Assembly (NCBI GenBank): GCA_044227805.1
Contig: JBGAWA010000001.1
Span: forward strand, 62,001 to 126,000
Reading direction: 5' to 3'
DNA length: 64,000 nt
Origin: JACCZZ01 sp044227805
GTDB lineage: Bacteria > Bacteroidota > Bacteroidia > Chitinophagales > UBA10324
Part shown: piece by piece, positions 55,063 through 63,934 of the stretch
Numbering within the stretch: the first letter of the stretch is position 1
How the letters are laid out: every line of letters starts with the position of its first letter
Made by a program: the position numbers and the translations under genes
The notes under the pieces: generated by a model
Database searches by the model: none
The model's input: only the letters and a program-made list of their open reading frames with translations
Told to the model about the DNA's origin: nothing

Positions 55063-56706
55063 TTAATGCGATAAATATTTCGCCACAATGGGTAACCTCC
55101 TGCCCGAGCCGAATGCTTTCGACGAAACCCGTAATACGGGTGGTGACTGATGCCGCTTGTGCTCGCTCGTATTCACCAGTTTCAGCACCCGGCTCACGAG
55201 CTGTTTTTCAAAACCCATATCAATCAGTTCTTTCGGGCCTTTCCGCTTTTCAATATATTGAAACAATATCTTATCGAGCACTTCATAATCCGGCAATGAA
55301 TCCGCGTCCTTCTGTTCCGGGCGAAGTTCTGCCGAAGGAGGTTTTGAAATAATATTGGAAGGAACCAGGGGCTCGTTCCGGTTTATGTATTTCACCAGTT
55401 CATACACTTCGGTTTTATATACATCCCCAAGCACAGCCAGTCCGCCACACATGTCTCCATACAGGGTTCCATACCCTACCGCCATCTCACTTTTATTGGA
55501 TGTATTTAACAGGATAAAATGATGCTTATTGGCGAACGCCATCAGGTACATGGCACGTATCCTGGCCTGCAGGTTTTCTTCCGTAACATCAAATGGCTTG
55601 TTTTCAAAATAGGGTGAGAGCACCTTCAATGCGGCATCATACACATCATGCAGCGGCAGTGTTTCATAAGCGATACCCAGTCTGCCGGCCAGGTCGACCG
55701 CATCGTCCACTGAATGTCCGGTAGAAAACCGCGACGGCATGAGTAGTCCTTTCACATTTTCCTTTCCCAGCGCTTCTACTGCGAGGCAGGCTACCACAGC
55801 GGAGTCCACCCCGCCACTCAGCCCAAGAATCGCTTTGCTGAAATTCAGTTTGTCAAAATATTCGCGAATGCCTACCACGAGTGTATGATAGATGAGCGGA
55901 ATTTTTTCCTTTGGCTGCTCACGGTTTTCGAGATCATGCGCATGCATCACTTCATCGAGATCATACACCTTCAGCCCTTCCGTGTAATATTCCATTTCAT
56001 CAAAAACCTCCCCGTTAGGTGTAATCACCACTGAGCCGCCGTCGAAGATCAATTCCGTCTGAGCACCAACGCAATTACAATAGAAAATCGGTAAGCGATA
56101 GCTCTTGGCTGTTTGCTTCAGTAAGTCAATTCTGTCACGCGAATGATGATAATCGAAGGGAGATGCCGATATGTTCAGCAGGTAATCAGGATGGAAAGCG
56201 GCAATCCTTTCCACCGGTGTGGTGACGTAAAGTGGATTGATCCCCGCATTCCACAAGTCTTCACAAACAGTAAATCCGATCTTCTTACCCATGAATTCAA
56301 ATGTGCCGAATTCATGATTAGGCTCGAAATACCGATACTCATCAAAAACATCATAATTCGGCAACAGCGATTTATGGATTACCTGTTTTATGTCACCGTC
56401 ATATAGGAAATAAGCGGAGTTATGGAGGTCTTTTCCTTCAGGTTTCGGGTTAATGGTGGGTGCACCGATCACGACAGCAATGCCTACCGCTTCCCGCGCG
56501 ATCAGTTGAACAGATGCCCGGCATTCATCAATAAAATCGCGGAATTCGAGAAAGTCGCGTGGCGGATATCCGCAGACGCTTAACTCTGAAAACAGCACGA
56601 GGTCGGCGCCTAACTCCTTTGCACGGTGAATCGCTGCTGTTATCTTTTTACGGTTACCTTCAAAATCACCAATCAGGTAATTCTGCTGCGCCATGGCAAT
56701 CTTCAT
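55063..56706 (-). CDS. nadE: Glutamine-dependent NAD+ synthetase
   Basis: A 547-residue enzyme catalysing the last step of NAD synthesis, deamido-NAD+ plus glutamine and ATP to NAD+. The N-terminal nitrilase-type amidase has the Glu (FSELSVCGYPPRDF), Lys (IHKSLLPNYDVFDEYRYFEP) and Cys (IGFTVCEDLWNAGINP) triad. The C-terminal synthetase has the P-loop LGLSGGVDSAVVA, and the end keeps KRRQSPP-like KRHQSPPVLRVSSKAFGSGRRLP. The frame extends 17 codons upstream, but MKIAMAQQNYLIGDFEGN is the family start. Confidence 0.95.
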   Translation of the reverse strand: MKIAMAQQNYLIGDFEGNRKKITAAIHRAKELGADLVLFSELSVCGYPPRDFLEFRDFIDECRASVQLIAREAVGIAVVIGAPTINPKPEGKDLHNSAYFLYDGDIKQVIHKSLLPNYDVFDEYRYFEPNHEFGTFEFMGKKIGFTVCEDLWNAGINPLYVTTPVERIAAFHPDYLLNISASPFDYHHSRDRIDLLKQTAKSYRLPIFYCNCVGAQTELIFDGGSVVITPNGEVFDEMEYYTEGLKVYDLDEVMHAHDLENREQPKEKIPLIYHTLVVGIREYFDKLNFSKAILGLSGGVDSAVVACLAVEALGKENVKGLLMPSRFSTGHSVDDAVDLAGRLGIAYETLPLHDVYDAALKVLSPYFENKPFDVTEENLQARIRAMYLMAFANKHHFILLNTSNKSEMAVGYGTLYGDMCGGLAVLGDVYKTEVYELVKYINRNEPLVPSNIISKPPSAELRPEQKDADSLPDYEVLDKILFQYIEKRKGPKELIDMGFEKQLVSRVLKLVNTSEHKRHQSPPVLRVSSKAFGSGRRLPIVAKYLSH

Positions 56707-56997
56707 ATCAACTGTTTCTGATTGCTCAAAAGTAAAATTTCCAAGCTGCAAATACATACCTCCCCGAAACCGGCAGCCATGACTGCCAGCGGCAGGTAAA
56801 TATCACCAATAGCCATACATCGAGAGACTTTCACTACATCCAGGGCTTTCACCAAAAATAGAAGACATCCCATCAATAGTGCGTGCCCATCGCTTCCTTC
56901 CGGTTATGCAGGGTTCCCGGTGTTTATGCAGGGCACAATTATTATATCATGGAAATTTCAATTGACTATTTCCGCAGTGGTAAAGATCTTTTGAGCA

Positions 56998-57687
56998 TTA
57001 GAAGTAAATGCCAAGCTGCAGCCGGAAATGGGTCAAAGAAGATACCGTCTTGTAGTCTTTTGGATTGTCAGTAACATCAATAAAGCCATTGTGAAACTGA
57101 ATGCAGGCCAGTAAAGCAGTCTTGCCGCTGATTTCATATTCTATTCCGCCACCCAGCAATAATCCAAGATTTCCGGGTGTCACATCCTTTCCAAAATCTG
57201 CTTTTTCTTCATCGAGCGCAGCGTCGTAGGCATTAATATCCGCCCTGGAGCGGATGGCTATTCCACCCTGTAATCCAAACTGTCCGAAGTAGGTGAGATA
57301 ACCTATCTGGTTGGTACGGAGCTTCATGCTGAGCGGAATTTCTATGTACTGCAACCTGTAATCAACCTGCGTACCTGCCGGATAAACATTATCAGGAAAA
57401 GTATTGAACTTGGTGGAATCAGTATAAGTCAGCTTACCACCATCATAAGAAATAAGCAAACCCGTTGCAAATGCGTAATTGGTGGGAATAAGTACATCCA
57501 TCAGCAGTCCATATGAAAATCCCAGGTAGGACCCATTTCCTTCCAGTCCCTTATCATTCGATGACAGCCAGCTGATCTGTGGCGATAAAGATAGTCCAAA
57601 CCTCACCCCACTATCCTGTGCCGAGCCCTGCCCTGAGGCTTGCATGATGGATGCTCCGAGTATTAAAAAGATAAAAGCTTTTTTCAT
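56998..57687 (-). CDS. PorT-like outer-membrane beta-barrel protein
   Basis: A 229-residue protein with a signal peptide (ending QASGQ) and a small barrel: VRFGLSLSPQISWLSS at the start, FATGLLISYDGGKLTY, DYRLQYIEIPLSMKLRTNQIGYLTYFGQFGLQGGIAI, LLLGGGIEYEIS and the closing FRLQLGIYF. LQYIEIPL is a hallmark of the PorT/porin-family barrels of Bacteroidota. Whether it plays a T9SS role like PorT itself is not decidable. Paired with the following similar barrel gene, transcribed the same way. Confidence 0.82.
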   Translation of the reverse strand: MKKAFIFLILGASIMQASGQGSAQDSGVRFGLSLSPQISWLSSNDKGLEGNGSYLGFSYGLLMDVLIPTNYAFATGLLISYDGGKLTYTDSTKFNTFPDNVYPAGTQVDYRLQYIEIPLSMKLRTNQIGYLTYFGQFGLQGGIAIRSRADINAYDAALDEEKADFGKDVTPGNLGLLLGGGIEYEISGKTALLACIQFHNGFIDVTDNPKDYKTVSSLTHFRLQLGIYF

Positions 57688-57786
57688 TTTCTATCGCGAT
57701 TTGAAGTTAAACAATTATGTTAGCGGGTTTATAGGGCGACTAATATAAGTTGAATTGGATAATAATAAACCTGGAACTTTTTGCCT

Positions 57787-58509
57787 TTAAAAGGGAGATA
57801 CAGTAATACCAATTGAAAATGGTGTGATAGCAGGTCCCTTTTCATCTTCAAAAAGATCATTCAGCTGATAGTAGCCATACAACCCGAATTTATAATACAT
57901 CAGGCGCAGTGAAACGCCATATCGAAAAGGTGAAATATTTTCGATACCATATACCTTTACTTTTTCTGCTCCGGCCACGGTAGAATGATAGTTTAGCTTC
58001 CAGAAATCACCCACCAGCAACCCTGCTTTGAATCCAGGTGCAATTAAAAAACCAAGCCTACGGTTATTCGGCTTCAGATGGATATGGACCTCCAACGGTA
58101 TTTCAAGGTAGGAAACGGAGAGCTTGCTTTTTGTATAAAGCGTGTCATAAGGCTCGAGGTCAGTAAACAATACTTCATCACCACTGCTGTTAAATTCATA
58201 CTGGTAAACGGAATTACTCTTTACGCCGGAAACAGAATAACAAACACCAGGCGCTATGCCCAGCCTCGAACTGACAAGATTGAATTCGTATAGAAAGTTG
58301 ATATTCAATCCACCTGATATCAGTTTTGGCTTCACTTCCGGAGGCGCATGCAGCCAACCGTTATTACTGATATCAAAAAAGAAAAACTGCTTGGGAAAAT
58401 TTAGTACTCCTGCCATTTGTGGAGGAACCATGGAAGCGGTAGAATCATTTACCTGTGCCGATGCAGCAACCGTGCAGAAAAGAAATAAAATGATAAGCTG
58501 ATTTTTCAT
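57787..58509 (-). CDS. PorT-like outer-membrane beta-barrel protein
   Basis: A 240-residue protein, signal peptide 1-18 (ending AASAQ), with barrel signatures ISGGLNINFLYEFNLVSSRLGIAPGVCYSVSG, LSVSYLEIPLEVHIHLKPNNRRLGFLIAPGFKAGLLV, and a closing strand FSIGITVSPF. SYLEIPLE corresponds to the YIEIPL motif of its neighbour. The two genes, 99 bases apart on one strand, are divergent paralogues. Function unknown. Confidence 0.8.
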   Translation of the reverse strand: MKNQLIILFLFCTVAASAQVNDSTASMVPPQMAGVLNFPKQFFFFDISNNGWLHAPPEVKPKLISGGLNINFLYEFNLVSSRLGIAPGVCYSVSGVKSNSVYQYEFNSSGDEVLFTDLEPYDTLYTKSKLSVSYLEIPLEVHIHLKPNNRRLGFLIAPGFKAGLLVGDFWKLNYHSTVAGAEKVKVYGIENISPFRYGVSLRLMYYKFGLYGYYQLNDLFEDEKGPAITPFSIGITVSPF

Positions 58510-58729
58510 CTGCGGGATATTTCAGCAAAAGTAACTATTGAGTGGCTGATTGCTTCTTCTATTCCTTTCAATTGTTGTTTGAACGGCTGGAATGAATCAT
58601 ATATATTCTTTGATGGAAAAAAATTCGCTGCGGTACCGTTCTCAAATTCGCTAAATCTGACAGTACAGGTATTTGGATTTTCGCGTTGATCCTGCTGCGA
58701 AGGGCCACGAACAGAAAGTCAGGATTGAA

Positions 58730-58881
58730 CCCGGATTTTTCAGTGGAAAAATCCCGCTTCGCTGCGACTTAGAGCTGCTAAGGGTTTGCTCAATTTGTCA
58801 AGAAAAGAAAATGTTTCACAAACCCTAAGCAGCTCTACGTCGGGGTTAAACCCGTTGCCGCTTTGAACTGCAAAATGTGGG
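58730..58881 (+). repeat. 152-bp MITE-like element, copy G
   Basis: Full-length copy flanked by TTGAA (58725-58729 and 58882-58886). Both hairpin arms carry the G/C version of the covarying pair (AGAGCTGC / GCAGCTCT) also seen in copy D. It lies in the 514-base gap between a barrel gene and the DinB gene; nothing else is seen in that gap. Confidence 0.87.
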
Positions 58882-59023
58882 TTGAATGTTCCCGTGTACA
58901 ATTATTCAGGTAAAGATCACATGGTAACTTATCGCGGAAAAGGTTACCAACTTCACCATCCCATGGCAGCAAGAACTAACCCAAAGCTTAATCCGGTTGT
59001 TCCATAGAAAAAGTCACGCGCCA

Positions 59024-59512
59024 CTACCGTTGCCAGTCGTTCGCGTTGCGTTGTATCTCCTTCACCACTCTTTCAAAATGGCCTTCATATAAGTCAAGCA
59101 GGTCTTCCAATGATATTTGTCCGTGATCAGGATAGTTTACCGTGTTCAGCCACACATCCTGCGACAGATTTTTCAATAACAAATAATTGCTGGCCCGCAA
59201 CAATCGGAATAGCTTTAAGGAAGCATCTATCGGCTGATTGTAATAGGGCAATGACTCCACCCACAAATCTTTATCGAAAGCCAGAATGACTTCCGTGGGT
59301 TCCGCAACAGCTCTTCTGAAATTAACATAGGCTGATGCCTCCAGGTCGGCTAGATGTATCACCATCTCATTGATGTTCCAGGCATCACGGTGCGCACGGT
59401 AAGAAAACACTTCATTGGGAAGATCATTCAACATTCCTGTCAAATGCTGATAACCATTGCCATAGGAATTGATTTTGGCTTTTCTTTTTTCGGGACTGGA
59501 GAAGGCAGACAT
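59024..59512 (-). CDS. DinB-family protein
   Basis: A 162-residue four-helix DinB/YfiT-like domain: YQHLTGMLNDLPNEVFSYRAHRDAWNINEMVIHLADLEASAYVNFRRAV (first conserved His in VIHLAD), then SLKLFRLLRASNYLLLKNLSQDVWLNTVNYPDHGQISLEDLLDLYEGHFERVVKEI with the second and third His ligands. These proteins bind a metal; some are thiol-dependent transferases. Substrate unknown. The open frame extends to 59590, but the ATG at 59512 is the better start since the extension is unlike the family. Confidence 0.87.
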   Translation of the reverse strand: MSAFSSPEKRKAKINSYGNGYQHLTGMLNDLPNEVFSYRAHRDAWNINEMVIHLADLEASAYVNFRRAVAEPTEVILAFDKDLWVESLPYYNQPIDASLKLFRLLRASNYLLLKNLSQDVWLNTVNYPDHGQISLEDLLDLYEGHFERVVKEIQRNANDWQR

Positions 59513-59649
59513 GTTATTTGAATTGAATCTACAAGCTACAAATTTGCGGAAACCTTGTAAATTATTTTCCCCTGCAAGCCAGTCCTCCATTTAACAGTGA
59601 TTGCCTATTTTCACTATTCTTATCCGGGCAAATTCCGGCACCTGTATCC

Positions 59650-59657
59650 TATTTTTG
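59650..59657 (+). promoter_or_regulatory. Possible Bacteroidota -7 promoter element for recG
   Basis: TATTTTTG matches the -7 consensus TAnnTTTG of the Bacteroidota primary sigma factor and lies eight bases before the recG ATG. No clear TTTG -33 element is found at the expected distance, and the leader would be nearly absent, so this is a weak call. Confidence 0.25.
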
Positions 59658-59664
59658 TACGGTC

Positions 59665-61779
59665 ATGGCACAAATCTATAACCTGCTTGCATCACCCATT
59701 GAATACCTGAAAGGCGTGGGACCGCAACGTGCCGATATCCTCAAAAAAGAACTGAACATATTCTCCTTCGGCGACCTGCTTCAACATTTTCCTTTCCGGT
59801 ACATTGACCGCACTTCCTTTTATAAAATAAATCAGCTCACACCGAATACACAATATGTTCAGATCATCGGCAAGGTAATGGAGAAGAACCTGGTGGGTGC
59901 CAACAGGGGAAAAAGGTTTGTGGCCTATTTTGCCGATGAGACCGGTGAGATGGAACTCGTTTGGTTCCAGGGCATTCGCTATGCCGAGAAACTGGTGGAG
60001 ACCGGAAAAAAATATATCGTGTTTGGAAAGCCCGGCATTTTTAAAGGTGAATATTCTATTGTGCATCCAGATATAACGCCCTATGAAGAAGCCATGGAAA
60101 AGCCGGATGGAAGATTACAACCCATGTACTCTTCTACTGAAAAATTAAAGTCCCGGGGACTTCATTCCAAAGGACTGGAGAAACTCATCGCCACGCTCTT
60201 ATCCCAGATCAGTGTTCATGACCTGCCTGAAAACCTGCCGGATGATTTGATCAAGCGCTATCATTTTGTTACTCGTCTTACTGCACTGAACCAGGTTCAT
60301 TTTCCGGAGAATGATTCCATGCTTGAAAAAGCGAGAAACCGTCTGAAGTTTGAAGAACTGTTTTTCAGCCAACTGCAGATCTTACAATTAAAGATTGGAA
60401 GGAAACGCTCATCAGCAGGATTCCTCTTTACAAAACTGGAACCTGCCTTTCATCGCTTCTATCATGAAAAACTTCCTTTCCAGCTGACGGCAGCACAAAA
60501 AAGGGTCATCAAAGAGATACGGACGGACCTGATTTCCGGCCGGCAAATGAACCGGTTGTTGCAAGGTGATGTAGGGAGTGGAAAAACAATTGTTTCCTTG
60601 CTGATCATGCTAATGGCTATTGACAATACTTTTCAATCTGCCATGATGGTGCCCACTGAATTGCTTGCGATACAACATTATCGCAACCTGACACAACTCA
60701 CGGAAGGGCTTGGGCTGCGTGTTGCACTGCTCACCGCTTCCGTCAAAGGGGCTGAAAGAAAAAAGATCTTGTCAGCCTTGCAAAACGGAGAAATAAACCT
60801 GGTGATAGGGACACATGCTTTGATTGAAGATAAAGTTATTTTCAGCAATCTTGGGCTGATCGTAATTGACGAACAGCATCGCTTTGGCGTGGAACAAAGG
60901 GCGAGCCTATGGACAAAAAATCATTTGCCGCCACATGTGCTGGTGATGACAGCCACTCCCATTCCTAGGACATTGGCGATGACACTGTATGGTGATCTCG
61001 ATGTTTCTACGATTGATGAGTTACCTCCGGGCAGGAAACCCATCACCACAGTACACCGCTTTGACTCCTCAAGGCTGCGTGTTTTCGGATTCATGAAAGA
61101 ACAAATCAGTGCTGGACGGCAGGTCTATATTGTCTATCCATTAATTGAAGAATCAGAAAAGCAGGATTACAAATTTCTCATGGATGGCTATGAAAGCATT
61201 ACCCGTTCTTTTCCACTACCGGAATATGCCATCAGCATCGTTCATGGTAAAATGAAATCCGATGCACGTGACATCGAAATGCAACGGTTCATCCGCAATG
61301 AAACACAGATTATGGTTGCCACCACCGTGATTGAAGTTGGGGTGGATGTTCCCAATGCAAGTGTGATGGTGATTGAAAGCGCTGAACGCTTCGGGTTGTC
61401 ACAACTGCATCAGTTGCGCGGCCGTGTGGGACGTGGTGCGGAACATTCCTATTGCATTCTGCTGACGGGTGATAAATTATCTGCCGAAGCACGTTCCCGA
61501 ATGAATATTCTTACACAGACCAATGACGGCTTCCGCATTGCAGAAGAAGATTTAAGGCTACGTGGTCCGGGAGATCTTCAGGGAACACAACAATCAGGAC
61601 TCGTCCCATTCCATCTTGCCGATCTTGCAAGAGATCAAAAGATACTTGCTTTGGCAAGAAGTGAAGCCGAAAAATTGTTGGAGGCAGACCCGCTACTGGA
61701 GTCAGCACAAAACACGGTACTCAAATCCTTTCTTTCAACACAACACAAGAAGGAAAAAAAGTGGAGCCGTATATCCTGA
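59665..61779 (+). CDS. recG: ATP-dependent DNA helicase RecG
   Basis: RecG remodels stalled replication forks and branch-migrates Holliday junctions. This 704-residue protein has the N-terminal wedge/OB domain (SPIEYLKGVGPQRADILKKEL, then FQGIRYAEKLVETGKKYIVFGKPG), the helicase P-loop GDVGSGKT (Lys307), motif II DEQHRFGVEQR, motif III MTATPIPRTLAMT, motifs V-VI (VATTVIEVGVDVPNASVMVIE, HQLRGRVGRG) and the C-terminal translocation region RIAEEDLRLRGPGDLQGTQQSG. Full length, no anomaly. Confidence 0.96.
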   Translation: MAQIYNLLASPIEYLKGVGPQRADILKKELNIFSFGDLLQHFPFRYIDRTSFYKINQLTPNTQYVQIIGKVMEKNLVGANRGKRFVAYFADETGEMELVWFQGIRYAEKLVETGKKYIVFGKPGIFKGEYSIVHPDITPYEEAMEKPDGRLQPMYSSTEKLKSRGLHSKGLEKLIATLLSQISVHDLPENLPDDLIKRYHFVTRLTALNQVHFPENDSMLEKARNRLKFEELFFSQLQILQLKIGRKRSSAGFLFTKLEPAFHRFYHEKLPFQLTAAQKRVIKEIRTDLISGRQMNRLLQGDVGSGKTIVSLLIMLMAIDNTFQSAMMVPTELLAIQHYRNLTQLTEGLGLRVALLTASVKGAERKKILSALQNGEINLVIGTHALIEDKVIFSNLGLIVIDEQHRFGVEQRASLWTKNHLPPHVLVMTATPIPRTLAMTLYGDLDVSTIDELPPGRKPITTVHRFDSSRLRVFGFMKEQISAGRQVYIVYPLIEESEKQDYKFLMDGYESITRSFPLPEYAISIVHGKMKSDARDIEMQRFIRNETQIMVATTVIEVGVDVPNASVMVIESAERFGLSQLHQLRGRVGRGAEHSYCILLTGDKLSAEARSRMNILTQTNDGFRIAEEDLRLRGPGDLQGTQQSGLVPFHLADLARDQKILALARSEAEKLLEADPLLESAQNTVLKSFLSTQHKKEKKWSRIS

Positions 61780-61948
61780 TCTGCGGGCAGGAGAGATTCC
61801 TCGCAGACTGGCAGCGTGACATTGATCCAGCGATACAATGTTGCGTTGCAAATTACCCTTGCATTATTTCCCCATTGCACGGCTTAAAAACCAAAAACAT
61901 TTATTAATAGTGTTACCGGCAGTAATTATTCCTGCAAACGATTGCCCG

Positions 61949-62104
61949 CTATTTCTTTTTCATAACCGGCGGGAACAATTCCATTTTCTTTCCTTTGGTG
62001 CCGGAGGTGCCGGTTGCTTCACCATTCATATAAGCGGGACATACCGATCTGTTACAGGATGCAAACAGGATTAATAATAACACGATTACTGTCATTCTTT
62101 TCAT
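61949..62104 (-). CDS. Small lipoprotein (51 aa)
   Basis: A 51-residue open frame starting MKRMTVIVLLLILFASC, a lipoprotein signal with lipobox FASC (Cys17), then NRSVCPAYMNGEATGTSGTK and a basic end (VMKKK). The C-x4-CPAY motif right after the lipid cysteine recurs in very short Bacteroidota lipoproteins as far as I recall. Function unknown; membrane-attached and facing the periplasm by prediction. Confidence 0.65.
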   Translation of the reverse strand: MKRMTVIVLLLILFASCNRSVCPAYMNGEATGTSGTKGKKMELFPPVMKKK

Positions 62105-62633
62105 ACACAGCAAATTTATGCCGGATCTTCCATTTGAAAAACACTGTTATATTACTCTCTGTAATGCCTTTACAATTTCTACGAAAGCACAATGAAGGAA
62201 CTTTTTGCCACTCTCAATGTAACCCTGATTTTTGATCAGGTTAAAACCCGCTGAAAATCCGGGTTAAAAAAATTCCCCATGATAAAGCTGTATTCATGTA
62301 CGATCAAGATCCGGAGTCAACCCATTCTTTAGCATCCATCGAGCCGTTACTTTTCACCTTCAAAAGCAAAGGTGTTTACGAAACCCTTTGCCGGCAAGTG
62401 TTTCAGCGATTCAATGGAAAACCAGTGATCTCAATTTCACCCCGCAAGTCAATAAACCCTGTTGGAATGAAGTAACCTTTTATCAACGTATAAAAATTCA
62501 TAATACTTTTGAATGCTTGTCCCGTAAGCATTTCAGCAAAATAAGAGGCCAAATGATTTGGAATATTCTCAAAAGCATATATTTTTGATGCGCTAAAGAA
62601 CTTAAAATTATTTCACAAAAAATTTTCCTTCTT
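62105..62633. other. Intergenic region upstream of the second HU gene
   Basis: About 530 bases without a gene. At 62230-62268 GGTTAAAACCCGC and GAAAATCCGGGTT resemble internal and terminal pieces of the 152-bp element, so a scrambled relic is possible. The last ~60 bases before HU are A/T-rich and likely hold its promoter. Confidence 0.3.
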
Positions 62634-62906
62634 ATGAACAAAGGTCAACTCATTGCTAAAATGGCAGCAGATTCCAAAGTCTCAAAGGCACAGGCAGGTG
62701 CTGCCTTAGACTCATTTATTAATACCACCATGAGTACTTTGAAAAAAGGCGACAAGGTGACCTTGGTGGGCTTTGGTACTTTCAGTGTTTCAAGGCGCTC
62801 CGCGCGTAAAGGCAGAAATCCGCAAACAGGAAAATCAATAAATATCCCGGCACGTAAAGTGGCTAAATTCAAAGCCGGAAAAGAATTCGCAGCCAAAGTG
62901 AAGTAG
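62634..62906 (+). CDS. HU-family nucleoid protein
   Basis: A 90-residue HU protein of standard length: MNKGQLIAKMAADSKVSKAQ at the start, ALDSFINTTMSTLKKGDKVTLVGFGTFSV in the core, and a DNA-binding arm RSARKGRNPQTGKSINIPA with the conserved Pro-containing NPQTG tip. It ends KFKAGKEFAAKVK. Binds and bends DNA as a dimer. Unlike the first HU gene of the window it has the canonical arm tip. Followed by a terminator 28 bases after the stop. Confidence 0.96.
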   Translation: MNKGQLIAKMAADSKVSKAQAGAALDSFINTTMSTLKKGDKVTLVGFGTFSVSRRSARKGRNPQTGKSINIPARKVAKFKAGKEFAAKVK

Positions 62907-62933
62907 TTGCCGCTGCACCTTTCAGGAATTTTT

Positions 62934-62966
62934 AAAACGCATTCCCGCCACGGGAGTGCGTTTTTT
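62934..62966 (+). terminator. Rho-independent terminator after HU
   Basis: AAAACGCATTCCCG pairs with CGGGAGTGCGTTTT (one G-T pair) around a short CCA loop, ending in six Ts. Confidence 0.88.
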
Positions 62967-63054
62967 ATGGATGACCATAAAAACCATATCAATATTCACG
63001 GATTTTTATCCACCTTTGCGCATTCCGATTTTTAACTAAAAAAACAAATAATTC

Positions 63055-63234
63055 ATGGGCAGAGGTGATAAAAGAACCAAACGCGGAAAGATTACCATCG
63101 GCTCTTTCGGCAACAGCAGAAAGGCAAGAAAAGCCAAGCGCATTACTGTGAAACCGGCAACTTCCGCAAAACCAGTTGAAGAGGCTCCGAAAGAAGCACC
63201 CAAGAAAAGAGCCCCCAAGAAAAAGGAAAAGTAA
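63055..63234 (+). CDS. 30S ribosomal protein THX
   Basis: A 59-residue basic protein: MGRGDKRTKRGKITIGSFGN followed by SRKARKAKRITVKP and a Lys/Pro/Ala-rich tail (EEAPKEAPKKRAPKKKEK). The first 30 residues match bTHX, the small peptide that lies in a cavity of the 30S head (MGRGDKRTRRGKIxxGSxG). The lysine/alanine tail is an extension usual in Bacteroidota. It has its own terminator. Confidence 0.9.
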   Translation: MGRGDKRTKRGKITIGSFGNSRKARKAKRITVKPATSAKPVEEAPKEAPKKRAPKKKEK

Positions 63235-63257
63235 CTGGCAGGTAATTCCTCTCCGAC

Positions 63258-63289
63258 ATTGTCCCGACATGGTCGGGACAATTTTTTTA
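63258..63289 (+). terminator. Rho-independent terminator after THX
   Basis: ATTGTCCCGAC (63258-63268) pairs perfectly with GTCGGGACAAT (63272-63282) around a three-base loop, then seven Ts. It also lies at the very end of the convergent pdxH gene. Confidence 0.92.
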
Positions 63290-63934
63290 TGGGGCGAGCC
63301 GTTCCATTTTCCAACCATCTGCTACTCTTGTAAACAAAAGCCTGTCATGCAGCCGGCTGTCGCGTCCCTGCCAAAACTCAATGGTATAGGGATGCACTTG
63401 GTAACCGCCCCAGTAGTCAGGGCGTTGAATTTCATTTTCCGAAAGTTCGTTTTTGAGGTGTATAAGTTTTTCATCCAGGAAATCTCTGCCAGGAATTACT
63501 TCGCTCTGCGGAGAAATTATTGCACTGAGTTTGCTCGGTGCCGGACGGCTTTTGAAATAGGCATCTGATACTTCATTCGGCAATTTCTCAACTCTGCCTT
63601 CGATACGTACCTGCCTGTGCATTTCATGCCAGTAGAAAAGAAGCGCCGCATAAGGGTTCCACAACAGTTCATTCCCTTTCCTGCTATGGTAGTTGGTGTA
63701 AAAAATGAACTTTCCATCTTCAAGTCCTTTCAGCAAAACCATCCGAGCCGATGGTTTGAAATCTATGCCACAAGTGGCCAGCGTCATGGCATTAGCTTCT
63801 GGTATGCCTGCTGCTATTGCTTCCTGAAACCAAATCTCAAATTGCCTGACCGGATCCCTTCTCACTGATTGTTCAGCAAGATCTGGCATTATAGATTTCT
63901 GTTCCATCATATCAGACTTTTCATTTTCCTTCAT
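63287..63934 (-). CDS. pdxH: Pyridoxamine 5'-phosphate oxidase
   Basis: An FMN-dependent oxidase converting pyridoxamine- or pyridoxine-5'-phosphate to PLP. The 215-residue protein has DPVRQFEIWFQEAIAAGIPEANAMTLAT, then ARMVLLKGLEDGKFIFYTNYHSRKG (FMN phosphate-binding Arg/Lys) and ALLFYWHEMHRQVRIEGRVEKL. The C-terminus WGGYQVHPYTIEFWQGRDSRLHDRLLF carries the active-site Arg-His. The final RLAP is the usual end. PLP made here serves enzymes such as the Cys/Met enzyme at the start of the window. Confidence 0.95.
   Translation of the reverse strand: MKENEKSDMMEQKSIMPDLAEQSVRRDPVRQFEIWFQEAIAAGIPEANAMTLATCGIDFKPSARMVLLKGLEDGKFIFYTNYHSRKGNELLWNPYAALLFYWHEMHRQVRIEGRVEKLPNEVSDAYFKSRPAPSKLSAIISPQSEVIPGRDFLDEKLIHLKNELSENEIQRPDYWGGYQVHPYTIEFWQGRDSRLHDRLLFTRVADGWKMERLAP

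Noticed and set aside
62388..62588. 66-codon frame upstream of the second HU gene
   Set aside because: TTG start, no domain, low-complexity A/T-rich 3' part; likely promoter DNA.
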